61,159 bases of DNA from JBGMEA01 sp041447245 (GTDB lineage: Bacteria; Bacillota; Clostridia; Eubacteriales; Anaerofustaceae). The stretch is from the NCBI GenBank assembly GCA_041447245.1, contig JBGMEA010000024.1, positions 1-61,159 on the forward strand, given 5' to 3'. The translations under genes were made by a program, and so were the position numbers. Every line of letters starts with the position of its first letter. Positions within the stretch are counted from its first letter, which is position 1. The notes beneath the pieces are model-generated. The model saw nothing but the letters and a program-made list of their open reading frames with translations, was not told the origin of the DNA and ran no database searches. Below, piece after piece: positions 8,461 through 17,223 of this stretch.

Positions 8461-10236
8461 GTGCCGGGACGCTTTTCTCAGGATTTCATCAGCAAAGTGC
8501 TGGATGCAACGAATATTTTAGATATTGTGTCCAAACAGACGCGTCTGACCAAAAAAGGCGGACGCTATTTTGGCGTGTGTCCGTTCCACAGCGAAAAAAC
8601 CCCTTCCTTTTCGGTAAACCCCGATAAAAATCTGTATTACTGTTTCGGGTGCGGAGCGGGCGGAAACGTCATCGGTTTCGTGATGGAAGTCTATAAATAC
8701 TCGTTTCCCGAAGCCATCGAATATCTTGCAGGGCTTGCCAACATCCCGATCGAATATGAAAGCGGGGGGATCAGCAACGACTCCTACCAAAAGAAAAAAC
8801 GCATGATGCAGATTAACCGCGATGCGGCAAAGTTTTTCTATGGCATGTTGCTTAAAAATCCCCGCGCGATGGAGTATGTGAAAAAACGAGGACTCTCCGA
8901 TGAAACGATGCAGACATTCGGCATCGGCTGGGCACCTGGCAATAACACCTTATATGCTTATCTGAAACAAAAAGGCTACTCCGATGCGGAACTGCTCGAA
9001 ACCAGTCTTGTGCGGGAACACAACGGACGGCATTATGATTATTTCAAAAACCGTGTCATGTTTCCGATCATGGATATCTCGGATAACATCGTTGCGTTCG
9101 GCGGACGTGTGTTGGACAATACCCAGCCGAAATATCTGAATTCACCGGAAACGCCCGTCTTTTACAAGCATAACATGCTGTACAATCTCAACCGCGCGAA
9201 AAAGGAATTGCCGCAAGAGCCGCTGGTCATTGCGGAAGGCTACATGGATGTGATCTCCCTGTGGGATAAGGGCATCAAAAATGTCTGCGCGACACTCGGG
9301 ACAGCGCTCGGCGAAGCACATGCAAAACTCATTCAGCGCTACACGGATAATGTGGTGCTCTGCTACGACGGAGATGCACCCGGACGTTCCGCCGCCGTGC
9401 GTGGCTCCGATATCCTCTTGAAGGCGGGCTTGGAACCGAAAGTGCTGCTGCTCGAAGGAAACGAAGACCCCGACAGCTACGTGCGCAAATTCGGAGCGGA
9501 CACGTTTCGTGAGAAAGTAAAACAGTGTGCTTACGCGACGGATTTCAAAATCAACGAATTGAGAAGCAAATACGACACGGATGATATCGTGCAGCGTGCG
9601 CGGTTTCTGAAGGAAGCGTGTGCAGCGGTTGCGGAAACAAACGACGAAATCAAATGGGATTATTATGTCAAGATGCTTGCAGGGATGACAGACACCGACC
9701 CCGGTGTCATCAAAAATCAATTATTCAAACACACGGATTTGGCTCCTGTGCAATCCGCCCCAAAAGAGGAGCAGGAACAGGGGAAAACCAGATCGAGCGG
9801 CATTGATCTTGCCCAAAAACGGCTGTTGAATTATATCCTGTCCGATTATGACGCATACCGGGCATTTCGGGCTTTCGGCGGCACTGCATCTGTTTTCATG
9901 AATGAATCCTACCGCGGCATCTATACCGAAATCGAGCGCGCATACACAGATGAAAATATAGTTGACATCACACAGAGTTTGCTATATAATAATAAAATTG
10001 CCCAGGTAATAGCCACGATCAATGCAGAAGATGATCCGATCGACGAAACAGAAGTAAAAGAGTATATTATCGCGCTTCAGGCACGCGAAATCGAAGAGGA
10101 GTGCAAGCGCATAAAAAGAAGGATTTCGGATATCGGACAATCGAACAGCAATGATGCGGAACTGTTGCTGAAGGAATACAACTATTTGAAACGGAAGCTG
10201 TTGGAACTGAAATCCGGAGGTGATTTGGATGATTAA
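8461..10236 (+). CDS. dnaG: DNA primase DnaG
   Basis: 591 residues with the full primase layout: a CHC2 zinc finger (Cys40, His43, Cys61, Cys64), the RNA polymerase core and TOPRIM domain (EGYMDVISLWDKG near 259, later YDGDAPG), and a C-terminal helicase-interaction region. It makes the RNA primers for replication with DnaB. The start codon is GTG with AAAGGAGA upstream. Its end overlaps the start of rpoD by 8 bp, the classical macromolecular-synthesis arrangement. Confidence 0.97.
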   Translation: MPGRFSQDFISKVLDATNILDIVSKQTRLTKKGGRYFGVCPFHSEKTPSFSVNPDKNLYYCFGCGAGGNVIGFVMEVYKYSFPEAIEYLAGLANIPIEYESGGISNDSYQKKKRMMQINRDAAKFFYGMLLKNPRAMEYVKKRGLSDETMQTFGIGWAPGNNTLYAYLKQKGYSDAELLETSLVREHNGRHYDYFKNRVMFPIMDISDNIVAFGGRVLDNTQPKYLNSPETPVFYKHNMLYNLNRAKKELPQEPLVIAEGYMDVISLWDKGIKNVCATLGTALGEAHAKLIQRYTDNVVLCYDGDAPGRSAAVRGSDILLKAGLEPKVLLLEGNEDPDSYVRKFGADTFREKVKQCAYATDFKINELRSKYDTDDIVQRARFLKEACAAVAETNDEIKWDYYVKMLAGMTDTDPGVIKNQLFKHTDLAPVQSAPKEEQEQGKTRSSGIDLAQKRLLNYILSDYDAYRAFRAFGGTASVFMNESYRGIYTEIERAYTDENIVDITQSLLYNNKIAQVIATINAEDDPIDETEVKEYIIALQAREIEEECKRIKRRISDIGQSNSNDAELLLKEYNYLKRKLLELKSGGDLDD

Positions 10237-11386
10237 TGCTTTACCGATTCAAGACTTGCTCGCTACAAACGATGATTTGGCGCTCAAAATCGAGCAGATG
10301 AAGAAAAAGGCAAAAGAAAACGGGAAACTGACGTTTGACGAATATTCCGCAGCCATTGGGGATTTGGATCTGACCGACGAAGAAAGCGATACTGTGCTCG
10401 AATATCTGAGCAAAGAAGCCATCGTACGATTGGAACCCGAGGAAACGGAAGATTTAAACAAATTATCCGATGATGATCTGATCGAAATAGAGATTGAAGA
10501 TGACGAAGATTTTTCCGAAGATACCTTTGTCAAAGATGATATCACCGATTTTGAAGGAATCAACATCAACGACCCCGTCCGCATGTATCTCAAAGAGATC
10601 GGCAAAGTCGATCTGCTGAGTGCGGAAGAGGAAGTGGCTCTTGCGGAGCGCATCGAACACGGAGATGCGGAAGCCCGCAGAATTTTAACCAATGCAAATC
10701 TGCGTCTTGTGGTCAGCATCGCGAAACGATATGTCGGTCGCGGTATGGCGTTTCTGGATCTGATTCAGGAAGGCAATCTGGGGCTGCTCAAAGCCGTCGA
10801 AAAATTCGACAGCTCGAAAGGCTTCAAATTCAGCACCTATGCCACATGGTGGATCAGACAGGCGATTACGCGCGCCATTGCCGACCAGGCAAGAACGATT
10901 CGTATCCCTGTGCATATGGTGGAAACCATCAACAAAATCATGCGCACGACCCGCGTCTTGGTGCAGGAACTGGGACGTGACCCGTCCACTGCGGAAATCG
11001 CGGAAAAAATGGGCATGAGCGAAGAACGCGTGATCGAGATTCTGAAGATCGCGCAGGATCCGGTCTCCCTCGAAACCCCGATCGGGGAAGAGGAAGACAG
11101 CCATCTGGGAGATTTCATCCCGGACGAAGACGCGCTCGCGCCGGAGGAAATGGCATCCTACATGCTGCTGCGCGAACAGCTCTTTGAAGTGCTGGACACG
11201 CTGACCGACCGCGAATCGAAAGTGCTGATCCTGCGATTCGGACTGGAAGACGGACGCCCGCGCACGCTGGAAGAAGTCGGGGAAATTTTCAAGGTAACGA
11301 GAGAACGCATCCGACAGATCGAAGCCAAAGCGCTGAGAAAACTCCGCCATCCGACGAGAAGCAAAAAACTCAAAGATTTTCTTTAA
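10229..11386 (+). CDS. rpoD: Primary sigma factor RpoD (SigA)
   Basis: 385 residues. A region 1.1-like N-terminus and a very acidic linker (about 75-110) are followed by region 1.2 (VRMYLKEIGKVDLLSAEEE), region 2 with the -10 recognition helix (FSTYATWWIRQAITRAIADQ), region 3, and region 4 ending GRPRTLEEVGEIFKVTRERI. It directs housekeeping transcription; the TTGACA/TATAAT promoters found through this window are its expected targets. The ATG at 10229 has GGAGG eight bases upstream; the GTG at 10220 lacks spacing. A strong terminator follows. Confidence 0.98.
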   Translation: MINALPIQDLLATNDDLALKIEQMKKKAKENGKLTFDEYSAAIGDLDLTDEESDTVLEYLSKEAIVRLEPEETEDLNKLSDDDLIEIEIEDDEDFSEDTFVKDDITDFEGININDPVRMYLKEIGKVDLLSAEEEVALAERIEHGDAEARRILTNANLRLVVSIAKRYVGRGMAFLDLIQEGNLGLLKAVEKFDSSKGFKFSTYATWWIRQAITRAIADQARTIRIPVHMVETINKIMRTTRVLVQELGRDPSTAEIAEKMGMSEERVIEILKIAQDPVSLETPIGEEEDSHLGDFIPDEDALAPEEMASYMLLREQLFEVLDTLTDRESKVLILRFGLEDGRPRTLEEVGEIFKVTRERIRQIEAKALRKLRHPTRSKKLKDFL

Positions 11387-11392
11387 ACACAA

Positions 11393-11425
11393 AACCCCCG
11401 CAGAAGTGCGGGGGTTCGTTTTTTT
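11393..11425 (+). terminator. Intrinsic terminator of rpoD
   Basis: AACCCCCGC pairs with GCGGGGGTT around a 6-base loop, followed by CGTTTTTTT. Confidence 0.92.
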
Positions 11426-11469
11426 ACGTCTTTAAATATGTTGAATATAAGGAATCGTTCGTAGAATCA

Positions 11470-11490
11470 GGAACGCATGGTATGCGCTCC
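11470..11490. repeat. 21-bp palindromic repeat, isolated internal copy
   Basis: GGAACGCAT-GGT-ATGCGCTCC followed by CTACA. It is the same family as the clusters at both window edges, with one mismatch in the right arm. It lies between the rpoD terminator and the convergent DUF3795 gene. Confidence 0.65.
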
Positions 11491-11511
11491 CTACAGAATC
11501 GTCCGAAATTT

Positions 11512-11802
11512 TCACATCTCCCTCAGCCGATTCAGCCGCTCGATCACCGATTCCTCGTGTTCGTCGTCCGTCATCTCGGGATCTTTCAGATCGAAATATT
11601 TCGCGCACGGAAACACCTCACACCTGCCGCAGTGCGCCAGTTGCTTTTCGCTCACGCAGCACTCGTAAATCGGGCAGATCTGCGCACCGACATACCCCGC
11701 CCAATAGACCTTTCCTCCGATCTCGGGACACCCCCGACACTCCTCGGGATACTGCGGACATTCTTCGCACAGCGTGCCGCAAACACTGATGATTCGATTC
11801 AT
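11512..11802 (-). CDS. DUF3795-like cysteine-rich protein
   Basis: A 96-residue protein with eleven cysteines in the DUF3795 pattern, beginning CGTLCEECP and continuing through CRGCPE, CPIYECC, CGRCEVFPC. Such proteins are thought to bind metal or an iron-sulfur cluster; the function is unknown. The start is set by AAAGGAG before the ATG at 11802; upstream in-frame codons lack a ribosome site. It sits 35 bp downstream of a decayed DUF1508 gene and is not obviously linked to it. Confidence 0.78.
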   Translation of the reverse strand: MNRIISVCGTLCEECPQYPEECRGCPEIGGKVYWAGYVGAQICPIYECCVSEKQLAHCGRCEVFPCAKYFDLKDPEMTDDEHEESVIERLNRLREM

Positions 11803-11837
11803 ATGTTCTCCTTTGGGGAAAAATAACCGCAAACTCT

Positions 11838-12217
11838 TTACATAAAATATCTGCTGTTTTCTGCAGCACTCTGGAGCGCGTTCTTCATGACGCTTTCGAC
11901 CCTGTTCAGGCAATTCTGTTTGGTCGTATATCCTTCGGGCACACCGATGATTTCTCCATTTTTGGCTGTGAGGAGAAAACGAAATTTCCCTGCTTTGTTT
12001 TTGCGTATTTCGAATTTTGGATTCATCGGAACCCCACCGCCGTCAGCCGTCAGATCTTCGATTTTCGTGACCGACGCATTGGTTTTCACGCGCGCAATCC
12101 CATCATCGCATATGTTTTTGAAAGTGTAGATTTCCGATTTGAGAACCACTTCCCCATTTCAGCTTTCAGAACAAAGCTTCAACCGCCATTTGTTTGTTTT
12201 GCAGCAAATTACCCCAT
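11838..12217 (-). pseudogene. Decayed tandem DUF1508 (YegP-like) gene
   Basis: The open part (from 12149) encodes only one and a half DUF1508 repeats. Reading upstream in the correct phase from the ATG at 12217 restores the missing first half, aligning residue by residue with the intact neighbour at 13255-13647. Three lesions interrupt it: a TAA at codon 3 (12209-12211), a TGA at codon 13 (12179-12181), and a one-base deletion at 12156-12157, where GAAATGGGG stands for expected GAAAATGGGG. A shortened product from an internal start remains possible but lacks half of repeat 1. DUF1508 proteins are small stress-linked proteins of unknown mechanism. Confidence 0.85.
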
Positions 12218-12348
12218 CATATTTCTTTCAATATTTTGATTATTTTCATGATAAACAAACAATCAGGCTCTGTCAAGGCATCGGCGGGAGGCATTCATTA
12301 AAATCAGATAAGAATCCTGTTTCCTTCACAGTACAGCATCAAAAGCCG

Positions 12349-12377
12349 TTGACTTTTCTTTAGAAACATTATATAAT
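12349..12377 (+). promoter_or_regulatory. Strong housekeeping promoter with no downstream gene
   Basis: TTGACT (12349-12354), exactly 17 bases, TATAAT (12372-12377). The predicted start point is near 12384, inside a TACCAT-T-ATGGTA dyad (12383-12395). Only a short structured stretch and a terminator lie downstream on this strand. Confidence 0.82.
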
Positions 12378-12383
12378 AAATAT

Positions 12384-12497
12384 ACCATTATGGTACTCGC
12401 CGTATCCTAATGGTGATAATGATCCGATCATACATCTGCCATAGTATGATTGTAAACTCTTCTATCCAAAAAAACCTGAAATAATCAGGTTTTTTTG
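12384..12497 (+). ncRNA. Candidate orphan small RNA, about 114 nt
   Basis: Bounded by the promoter at 12349-12377 and an intrinsic terminator at 12468-12497. Inside are a 5' dyad (TACCAT/ATGGTA) and a hairpin of about nine pairs at 12425-12452 (CGATCATAC, 10-base loop, GTATGATTG). No start codon with a ribosome site was found, and every plus-strand gene is more than 6 kb downstream. It does not match a class I know (not 6S, SRP, tmRNA or a riboswitch I recognise). Confidence 0.62.
12468..12497. terminator. Bidirectional intrinsic terminator
   Basis: AAAAAAACCTGA, a 5-base loop, TCAGGTTTTTTT. It ends the candidate small RNA on the plus strand and the nucleotidyltransferase gene on the minus strand. 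Confidence 0.9.
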
Positions 12498-12509
12498 GTT
12501 GAGCAGTTT

Positions 12510-13100
12510 TCATTCCCACGGAATAATTTCCAAATCAGGCCATCGCATCCGCCATTCTTCGCATTTCCTAAGATAAATCTCTTCAGTAATCTGTTTTTTA
12601 TTCGGGCAAATTCTGCGATCGAACAGATCCTTCAAACCAAACGGAGCACATACAAAAAACTCCGACCCGTTCAAACGCACACCCACTGCCGATGCCGTTG
12701 TCGGCCACGTCGCAATAGATTCTTCGCAGGATCGGTATGCGGAAATTTCATAGCCGAATCGTTGTTGATACCATATATGCACACGTGCCTGATTTTTCAC
12801 ATCGATCGGAACCCGAAGCTGCGGAAATTTCTCCCGAATCATCCGAATCACCCTCTCTTCCGCCTGAGCGGAAATATCTGTTTCATCAAAATAAACCAAA
12901 TCGATATCGGAAATACCATACATCGGATCATAGCTGCTCTGCGCATTCCAAACGGTTTGACAAATGCAGCCGGCTCCGATATAGGAATGGGCAATCCCCA
13001 ACTCCGATACCCCTCTGATCACAGAATAGAGGACCTCGTTGCCACGCAGTATTTCCTGCAATTTTGCGGTCGAACAGTTCCATTTTTTTGTATTTTCCAT
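12510..13100 (-). CDS. Nucleotidyltransferase family protein (DUF925/NTP_transf_6-like)
   Basis: A 196-residue protein with the pattern of the NTP_transf_6 family: GAGCICQTVWNAQ near residue 43, the acidic YGISDIDLVYFD motif near 61 that supplies the metal-binding aspartates, and the conserved IDVKNQARVHIWY in the middle. The substrate is unknown; members are usually annotated only as putative nucleotidyltransferases. AAAGGAGA precedes the ATG. It is monocistronic, ending in a bidirectional terminator. Confidence 0.85.
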   Translation of the reverse strand: MENTKKWNCSTAKLQEILRGNEVLYSVIRGVSELGIAHSYIGAGCICQTVWNAQSSYDPMYGISDIDLVYFDETDISAQAEERVIRMIREKFPQLRVPIDVKNQARVHIWYQQRFGYEISAYRSCEESIATWPTTASAVGVRLNGSEFFVCAPFGLKDLFDRRICPNKKQITEEIYLRKCEEWRMRWPDLEIIPWE

Positions 13101-13143
13101 TCAATCTCCTTTTGCTTGCATTTCGAGGCAGTATTCATTCGAT

Positions 13144-13178
13144 AAAAAAAGACATGACCGTTTCAGGGAACATGTCTT
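13144..13178 (-). terminator. Intrinsic terminator of the DUF1508 gene
   Basis: On the minus strand AAGACATG, a 14-base loop, CATGTCTT then a T tract. It lies about 80 bp past the stop at 13255. Confidence 0.7.
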
Positions 13179-13254
13179 ACTGCTTTCTTAAAATCGATAT
13201 CGACATATCTGTCCAGGGTGCGAATCGGCAACCGTGAAATTCAACACATTGCCC

Positions 13255-13647
13255 TTATTCCACACCCACTTTGCTTTCGGAGATAAACTCAACCCCTGCC
13301 CACTGTCCGTTTTCGCGGACGTTTTCGATTCCGCTTTTGCAGGCCTGTTTCGTTTTATATCCCTCGGAAACACCGATACCCTCGCCATTTTTTGCTTTCA
13401 GCCTAAAACGGTATTCTCCCGCCTTGTCGATGAATATCTCATATTTTGGATGCATCAATGGGGTAATCGCCTCAAGCGTCTGATCTTCGGTTTTAGCTGA
13501 CATGGCATTGGCTCTGACACTTTCAATTCCATTCTGACAGGCGCACTTGGTTGTATACAATTCCGAAACCAAAATGATTTCTCCGTTGTCCGCCTGCAAT
13601 ACAAAATGAAAACCTGCTGCCGTTCGTTTCAGAATAAATTTTCCCAT
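13255..13647 (-). CDS. Tandem DUF1508 (YegP-like) protein
   Basis: 130 residues with two DUF1508 repeats, each reading roughly GxFxFxLxAxNGExIxxSExYTTKxxCxxGIExVRxNA (residues about 1-60 and 61-115). The family includes E. coli YegP; the fold is known but the function is not. I chose the ATG at 13647, preceded by GAGGAG and directly starting the first repeat; the longer frame adds an AT-rich unlikely leader. A closely related broken copy lies 1.0 kb away at 11838-12217, suggesting duplication and loss. Confidence 0.88.
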   Translation of the reverse strand: MGKFILKRTAAGFHFVLQADNGEIILVSELYTTKCACQNGIESVRANAMSAKTEDQTLEAITPLMHPKYEIFIDKAGEYRFRLKAKNGEGIGVSEGYKTKQACKSGIENVRENGQWAGVEFISESKVGVE

Positions 13648-13843
13648 CGGATATCTCCTCTCTTCTTTTTTGAAAATTATAACATAAATATTATAAATAG
13701 TCAATATGATTCAAGAAGTTTTTTGAATTATTTCGTTTATTATCTACATTTCATTTTGTTTTGCAACAATAGTTGGATAAAACAACTATTATTATCTTAA
13801 ACCTGAAGAACCGAAAAATCAATGATTCCAAACGCAATCAAAC

Positions 13844-13868
13844 AAAAAAAGACGAGATTCCCGTCTTT
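13844..13868 (-). terminator. Intrinsic terminator of the YjiH-family gene
   Basis: On the minus strand AAAGACGG, a short loop, then CGTCTTTTTTT, starting about 55 bp past the stop at 13923. Confidence 0.75.
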
Positions 13869-13922
13869 CTTTGTTTGACCTCAAGTTACTGCTTACTGCG
13901 CGACTCTTTCCGCAAAATATCA

Positions 13923-15287
13923 CTAAAAATATAATACAGCAACAAGCCCCGCCAAAAGGATTGCCAAAACCGTCCGTTCAAACCAGATAGCCAGCAATTT
14001 CGGAAAACTGATCTTCAGATCAGTTGCGTAAAGACACGGAATATATCCCGCAAAAAATATGATTTCCGCAACTGATACGACCGCGATGACAAAACGTACG
14101 GCAGGATCAGCCGAAATCACGAGCGTATTCGGCACAAACATTTCGGCAAGTGCCACCGAACTGATTTTTGCGACCGTCATCGGATCAGGCAATCCAAGTA
14201 AATGCAGCAACCATGTAAACGGGTAAAAAATATATCCGACGTAGTCAAAAACAGGAGTTTTTTTCACTAACAGAAACGCTAATGTTCCGATAGAACACCC
14301 GGTCGGAGCAAGCACCATCAGCATGCGAATGCCACCTTTGAGATTTTGCCACAAATTGGGAAACAAGGCTTTGGGAGAAGATGCTGCTTCCAGCCCTTCG
14401 CTGACTGCCTGTTTAAAAATCGGCATCTCTTTTTTTCGCACTTCCACTTTCCCAACTCCGTCGAGATAAGTATCGGGCATCTTTGAGAACGGTGGGATAC
14501 GCACGGTAATGGCAGTGACAAAGAAAGTAATAGCCAACGTTGTCCAAAAATAAAAGTTCCAGATGTCCATAAATCCTGCAGTCTTGGCCACAACAATCAT
14601 AAACGTCGCCGAGACCGTCGAAAAACTGGTCATAATAATCGCGGTTTCCCGATAGGTGTATTTGGAATCCAGATACAAACGGTTAGTCAACAGCATCGCA
14701 ACAGAGAAACTCCCGACAAAGGATGCCACCGCATCAACCGCGGATTTTCCCGGTACCCGAAAAATCGGGCGCATAATCGGACGAACGATTACTCCAATGA
14801 ATTCCAGTAATCCGTAATCCAGAATGAATGCCAGAAAAATTGCTCCCATCGGAACAACGTACGATGTGGAAATTGTAACATTCTTGAACACTGCGGGCAG
14901 CATACCCGGATCAAGCAGCCAAGCCGGACCGATATTGATGCCATAAATATTCAGATATGCCATAATCGCCAGCGGAATTCCGAGTGTACGGAAAATTGCG
15001 ATAATAAACATCAGCTTGCTTTTTTTATAGCTTTTGCTCGTCCATGCAGTTACTCCGCCGAACAAAACAAACAGCAGCGCCGCGAGAGGTCCGACCCATG
15101 GGGTGTACACCTTCAATAATGTAATCAAATGATCAATCGGGATGGAGTTGTATTCGGCGCCTCCGATTGTCACTGTAATCGGAACAAAGAAAAAAAAGAC
15201 TCCGATCAAACTGAAAAAGATAAAACGAAAGTATACTTTGCCAGGATACTTTATCGGCTGCAATAATTCCTGAGAATTGGTCGTCAT
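13923..15287 (-). CDS. YjiH-family membrane protein with nucleoside-recognition domain
   Basis: 454 residues, about ten to eleven membrane segments, matching the YjiH/COG3314 group. It contains Gate (nucleoside recognition) halves around 130-260 (GAIFLAFILDYGLLEFIG, SFVGSFSVAMLLTNRLY) and 330-450. Family members are annotated as transporters of unproven substrate. I use the ATG at 15287 because AGGAG sits six bases ahead of it; the ATG at 15293 directly abuts that site. It is monocistronic with a very AT-rich upstream region. Confidence 0.85.
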   Translation of the reverse strand: MTTNSQELLQPIKYPGKVYFRFIFFSLIGVFFFFVPITVTIGGAEYNSIPIDHLITLLKVYTPWVGPLAALLFVLFGGVTAWTSKSYKKSKLMFIIAIFRTLGIPLAIMAYLNIYGINIGPAWLLDPGMLPAVFKNVTISTSYVVPMGAIFLAFILDYGLLEFIGVIVRPIMRPIFRVPGKSAVDAVASFVGSFSVAMLLTNRLYLDSKYTYRETAIIMTSFSTVSATFMIVVAKTAGFMDIWNFYFWTTLAITFFVTAITVRIPPFSKMPDTYLDGVGKVEVRKKEMPIFKQAVSEGLEAASSPKALFPNLWQNLKGGIRMLMVLAPTGCSIGTLAFLLVKKTPVFDYVGYIFYPFTWLLHLLGLPDPMTVAKISSVALAEMFVPNTLVISADPAVRFVIAVVSVAEIIFFAGYIPCLYATDLKISFPKLLAIWFERTVLAILLAGLVAVLYF

Positions 15288-15879
15288 AAGCATCTCCTGT
15301 CTTGTTTTTTTAGTATCGGAATCAGCAATTTATCTCCGACAATCTCGATACTGTTTCTGAAATAAGAAATTATAATTTCATTAATTGAATCAATATTAAA
15401 TTATTTTTAATGCAAAGTCAACGTTTTTTTGCTATTTTTTATTAAATATATCATATTTACTATAATTTACTAATGTCTTTTATATAATTTAGTGCAAAAC
15501 ACTATTTTTTTACTATTTTTTTGAACTATATTGAGAAAGTATTCATCGCTTTCCCCCTGCATAAGCTTTGAAAAATCAAATATTCATCGTTTTCTGTATT
15601 TGTTTCTTATAAAAAAGCACCGCGAATTGCGGTGCGAAAAAGAAACGATAAGGACTCCGACATGCTAGATTTAAAAACAAAGAATGCATCCGACATCGAA
15701 CGAACGGCCCCCAATTTTTATTTCCGTCAATCATACTTTTTTCGAGTCCGCCCACACCTTCGCCATTTTCCGATGCAAATCAATCAAGAAAACAGTGTTC
15801 TCTGAAAAAGCTGCCCTTCCTTATCGCCGATTTGTGCGATGGGCAAACAGGAACGCTCTGCGTTGCATTGAACTACTTG
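15288..15879. other. AT-rich spacer between the YjiH gene and a sensor kinase
   Basis: 592 bp. The part 15300-15545 is very AT-rich and must hold the promoter of the YjiH-family gene; no single -35/-10 pair stands out. A terminator lies at 15611-15640. The stretch 15640-15879 has no supported gene on either strand: the plus-strand open frame from 15684 lacks a ribosome site. Confidence 0.6.
15611..15640 (-). terminator. Intrinsic terminator of the two-component operon
   Basis: GCACCGC, loop GAATT, GCGGTGC, followed on the minus strand by TTTTTTATA. It lies about 240 bp beyond the kinase stop, leaving a long 3' untranslated region. Confidence 0.75.
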
Positions 15880-17223
15880 TCAGCGGATCGGCATTCGAAT
15901 GATAAAAACACTCCCCCTCGGAACATTTTCTTCGTAATTGATTTCTCCGCCAATGCTCTCGAGATTGGATCGTGCAATATACAATCCCAACCCTTCGCCT
16001 TCCCCCTGTGCATCCGTTCCCCGTCGATATGCATCAAATAAATAAGGCACATCCTCTTTCCCGATCCCTTGCCCGTTGTCTTCGATTCGAAGAATTGCCT
16101 TGCTGTTTTCCCTGCCGCAGCGCAACCGTACTTCTCCTCCTGCCTGTGTATATTTCAATGAATTCGTCAGCACATTGTATATGGCCTGACTGAGCAAATG
16201 CCGATCGGTGTGCAGCATGATCTTTTCATCCGGACAGGAAATATCAAAGCGAATGGATCGTTTCGCAAATTGGAAACGCAAACCGTTTACGATCTGAGCA
16301 ATCAGCTTATTGAATTCGACCGATTCGTTACGGACTGCACCTTCTGCAGCCCCGGCGTCAATCAGTCCGTTGATATTCGAAATAATTTCTGTCAGGGTTC
16401 GGATCTGCTCATTGCAGACTTTCATTTCTTCCTGACTCATTTCCACAATTCCGTCCTCCATCGCTTCAAGGTGTGTTTGAAGAATCGTAAGAGGTGTGCG
16501 TGATTGATGAATCAATTCGTCACCGAGTGTCTTTCGCGCTGCCTGCTTCATTCTCAGGCGGGATCGGAGAGAAAGCAGACTTTGCTGAATTACCCGTATC
16601 TCTGCCGTCTTTGATAACGTGAGCGCATTTTCTTCTGTTCCGAGATCAATCGTCTGTGCAAACTCTGCCGTATGTGTCAGGTCTTTGCTCATGTTTTTGC
16701 TCAGCAATGCACCGCCCAACAGCATAAGCAATGCCACGATTCCGGCAGAAATCAGACCGTTCCGCAGCAATGCGGAACGGAACTGCCAGACGATGGCAGA
16801 ATTCCGCACGGTGCCGGAGCGAGTAATCAGCAAAGTCCCGATAACCGTATCATGGGAAACGATGTCATATTGCTCGGTTTCCTGTGCGCGATGCGCATAC
16901 ATCCCACGCATTCCGTTCATTCCCATCCCCTCGCTTTCCGATACGGACGCGATCAGATTTTCCTGCGCGTCATATACGGAAATCGAGATAATCGGATCAC
17001 TCAGATGCGTTTTCAGCTCATTGTTCATCTGCAACACGGAGTATTCCCCGCTCATTGTTTCACTCAGATAATCGATCAGCTGAGAACAATTCGACTCGTA
17101 ATTTTCGGAAAGATAAGCGCGGAAATAACGCAGCGTCATCAGCCCCATCAGTGCGGTATTGATCAAAACAGCAATAACGGCAACGGAAATCAAAGCAATC
17201 CGCAACCGTTTTTTAATCTTCAT
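15880..17223 (-). CDS. Sensor histidine kinase with Met-rich extracellular loop
   Basis: 447 residues. There are membrane helices at about 9-31 and 155-175, an extracellular domain between them, a HAMP-like linker, the phospho-acceptor His239 in HQSRTPL, then N, G1 and G2 boxes (NVLTNSLKYT, IEDNGQGIG, GEGLGLYIARS). The extracellular domain holds a methionine cluster at residues 100-108 (GMGMNGMRGM) followed by His111, a pattern often used for soft metals. Its start overlaps the upstream response regulator by 11 bp. It is last in a four-gene operon headed by two SHOCT proteins. Confidence 0.92.
   Translation of the reverse strand: MKIKKRLRIALISVAVIAVLINTALMGLMTLRYFRAYLSENYESNCSQLIDYLSETMSGEYSVLQMNNELKTHLSDPIISISVYDAQENLIASVSESEGMGMNGMRGMYAHRAQETEQYDIVSHDTVIGTLLITRSGTVRNSAIVWQFRSALLRNGLISAGIVALLMLLGGALLSKNMSKDLTHTAEFAQTIDLGTEENALTLSKTAEIRVIQQSLLSLRSRLRMKQAARKTLGDELIHQSRTPLTILQTHLEAMEDGIVEMSQEEMKVCNEQIRTLTEIISNINGLIDAGAAEGAVRNESVEFNKLIAQIVNGLRFQFAKRSIRFDISCPDEKIMLHTDRHLLSQAIYNVLTNSLKYTQAGGEVRLRCGRENSKAILRIEDNGQGIGKEDVPYLFDAYRRGTDAQGEGEGLGLYIARSNLESIGGEINYEENVPRGSVFIIRMPIR

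Noticed and set aside
13101..13254. Possible T-box or riboswitch in the spacer between 13101 and 13254
   Set aside because: Only a simple terminator hairpin is present; no conserved T-box or aptamer blocks were found.
15684..15902. Plus-strand frame beyond the sensor kinase
   Set aside because: No ribosome site and it runs into the end of the kinase gene antisense.
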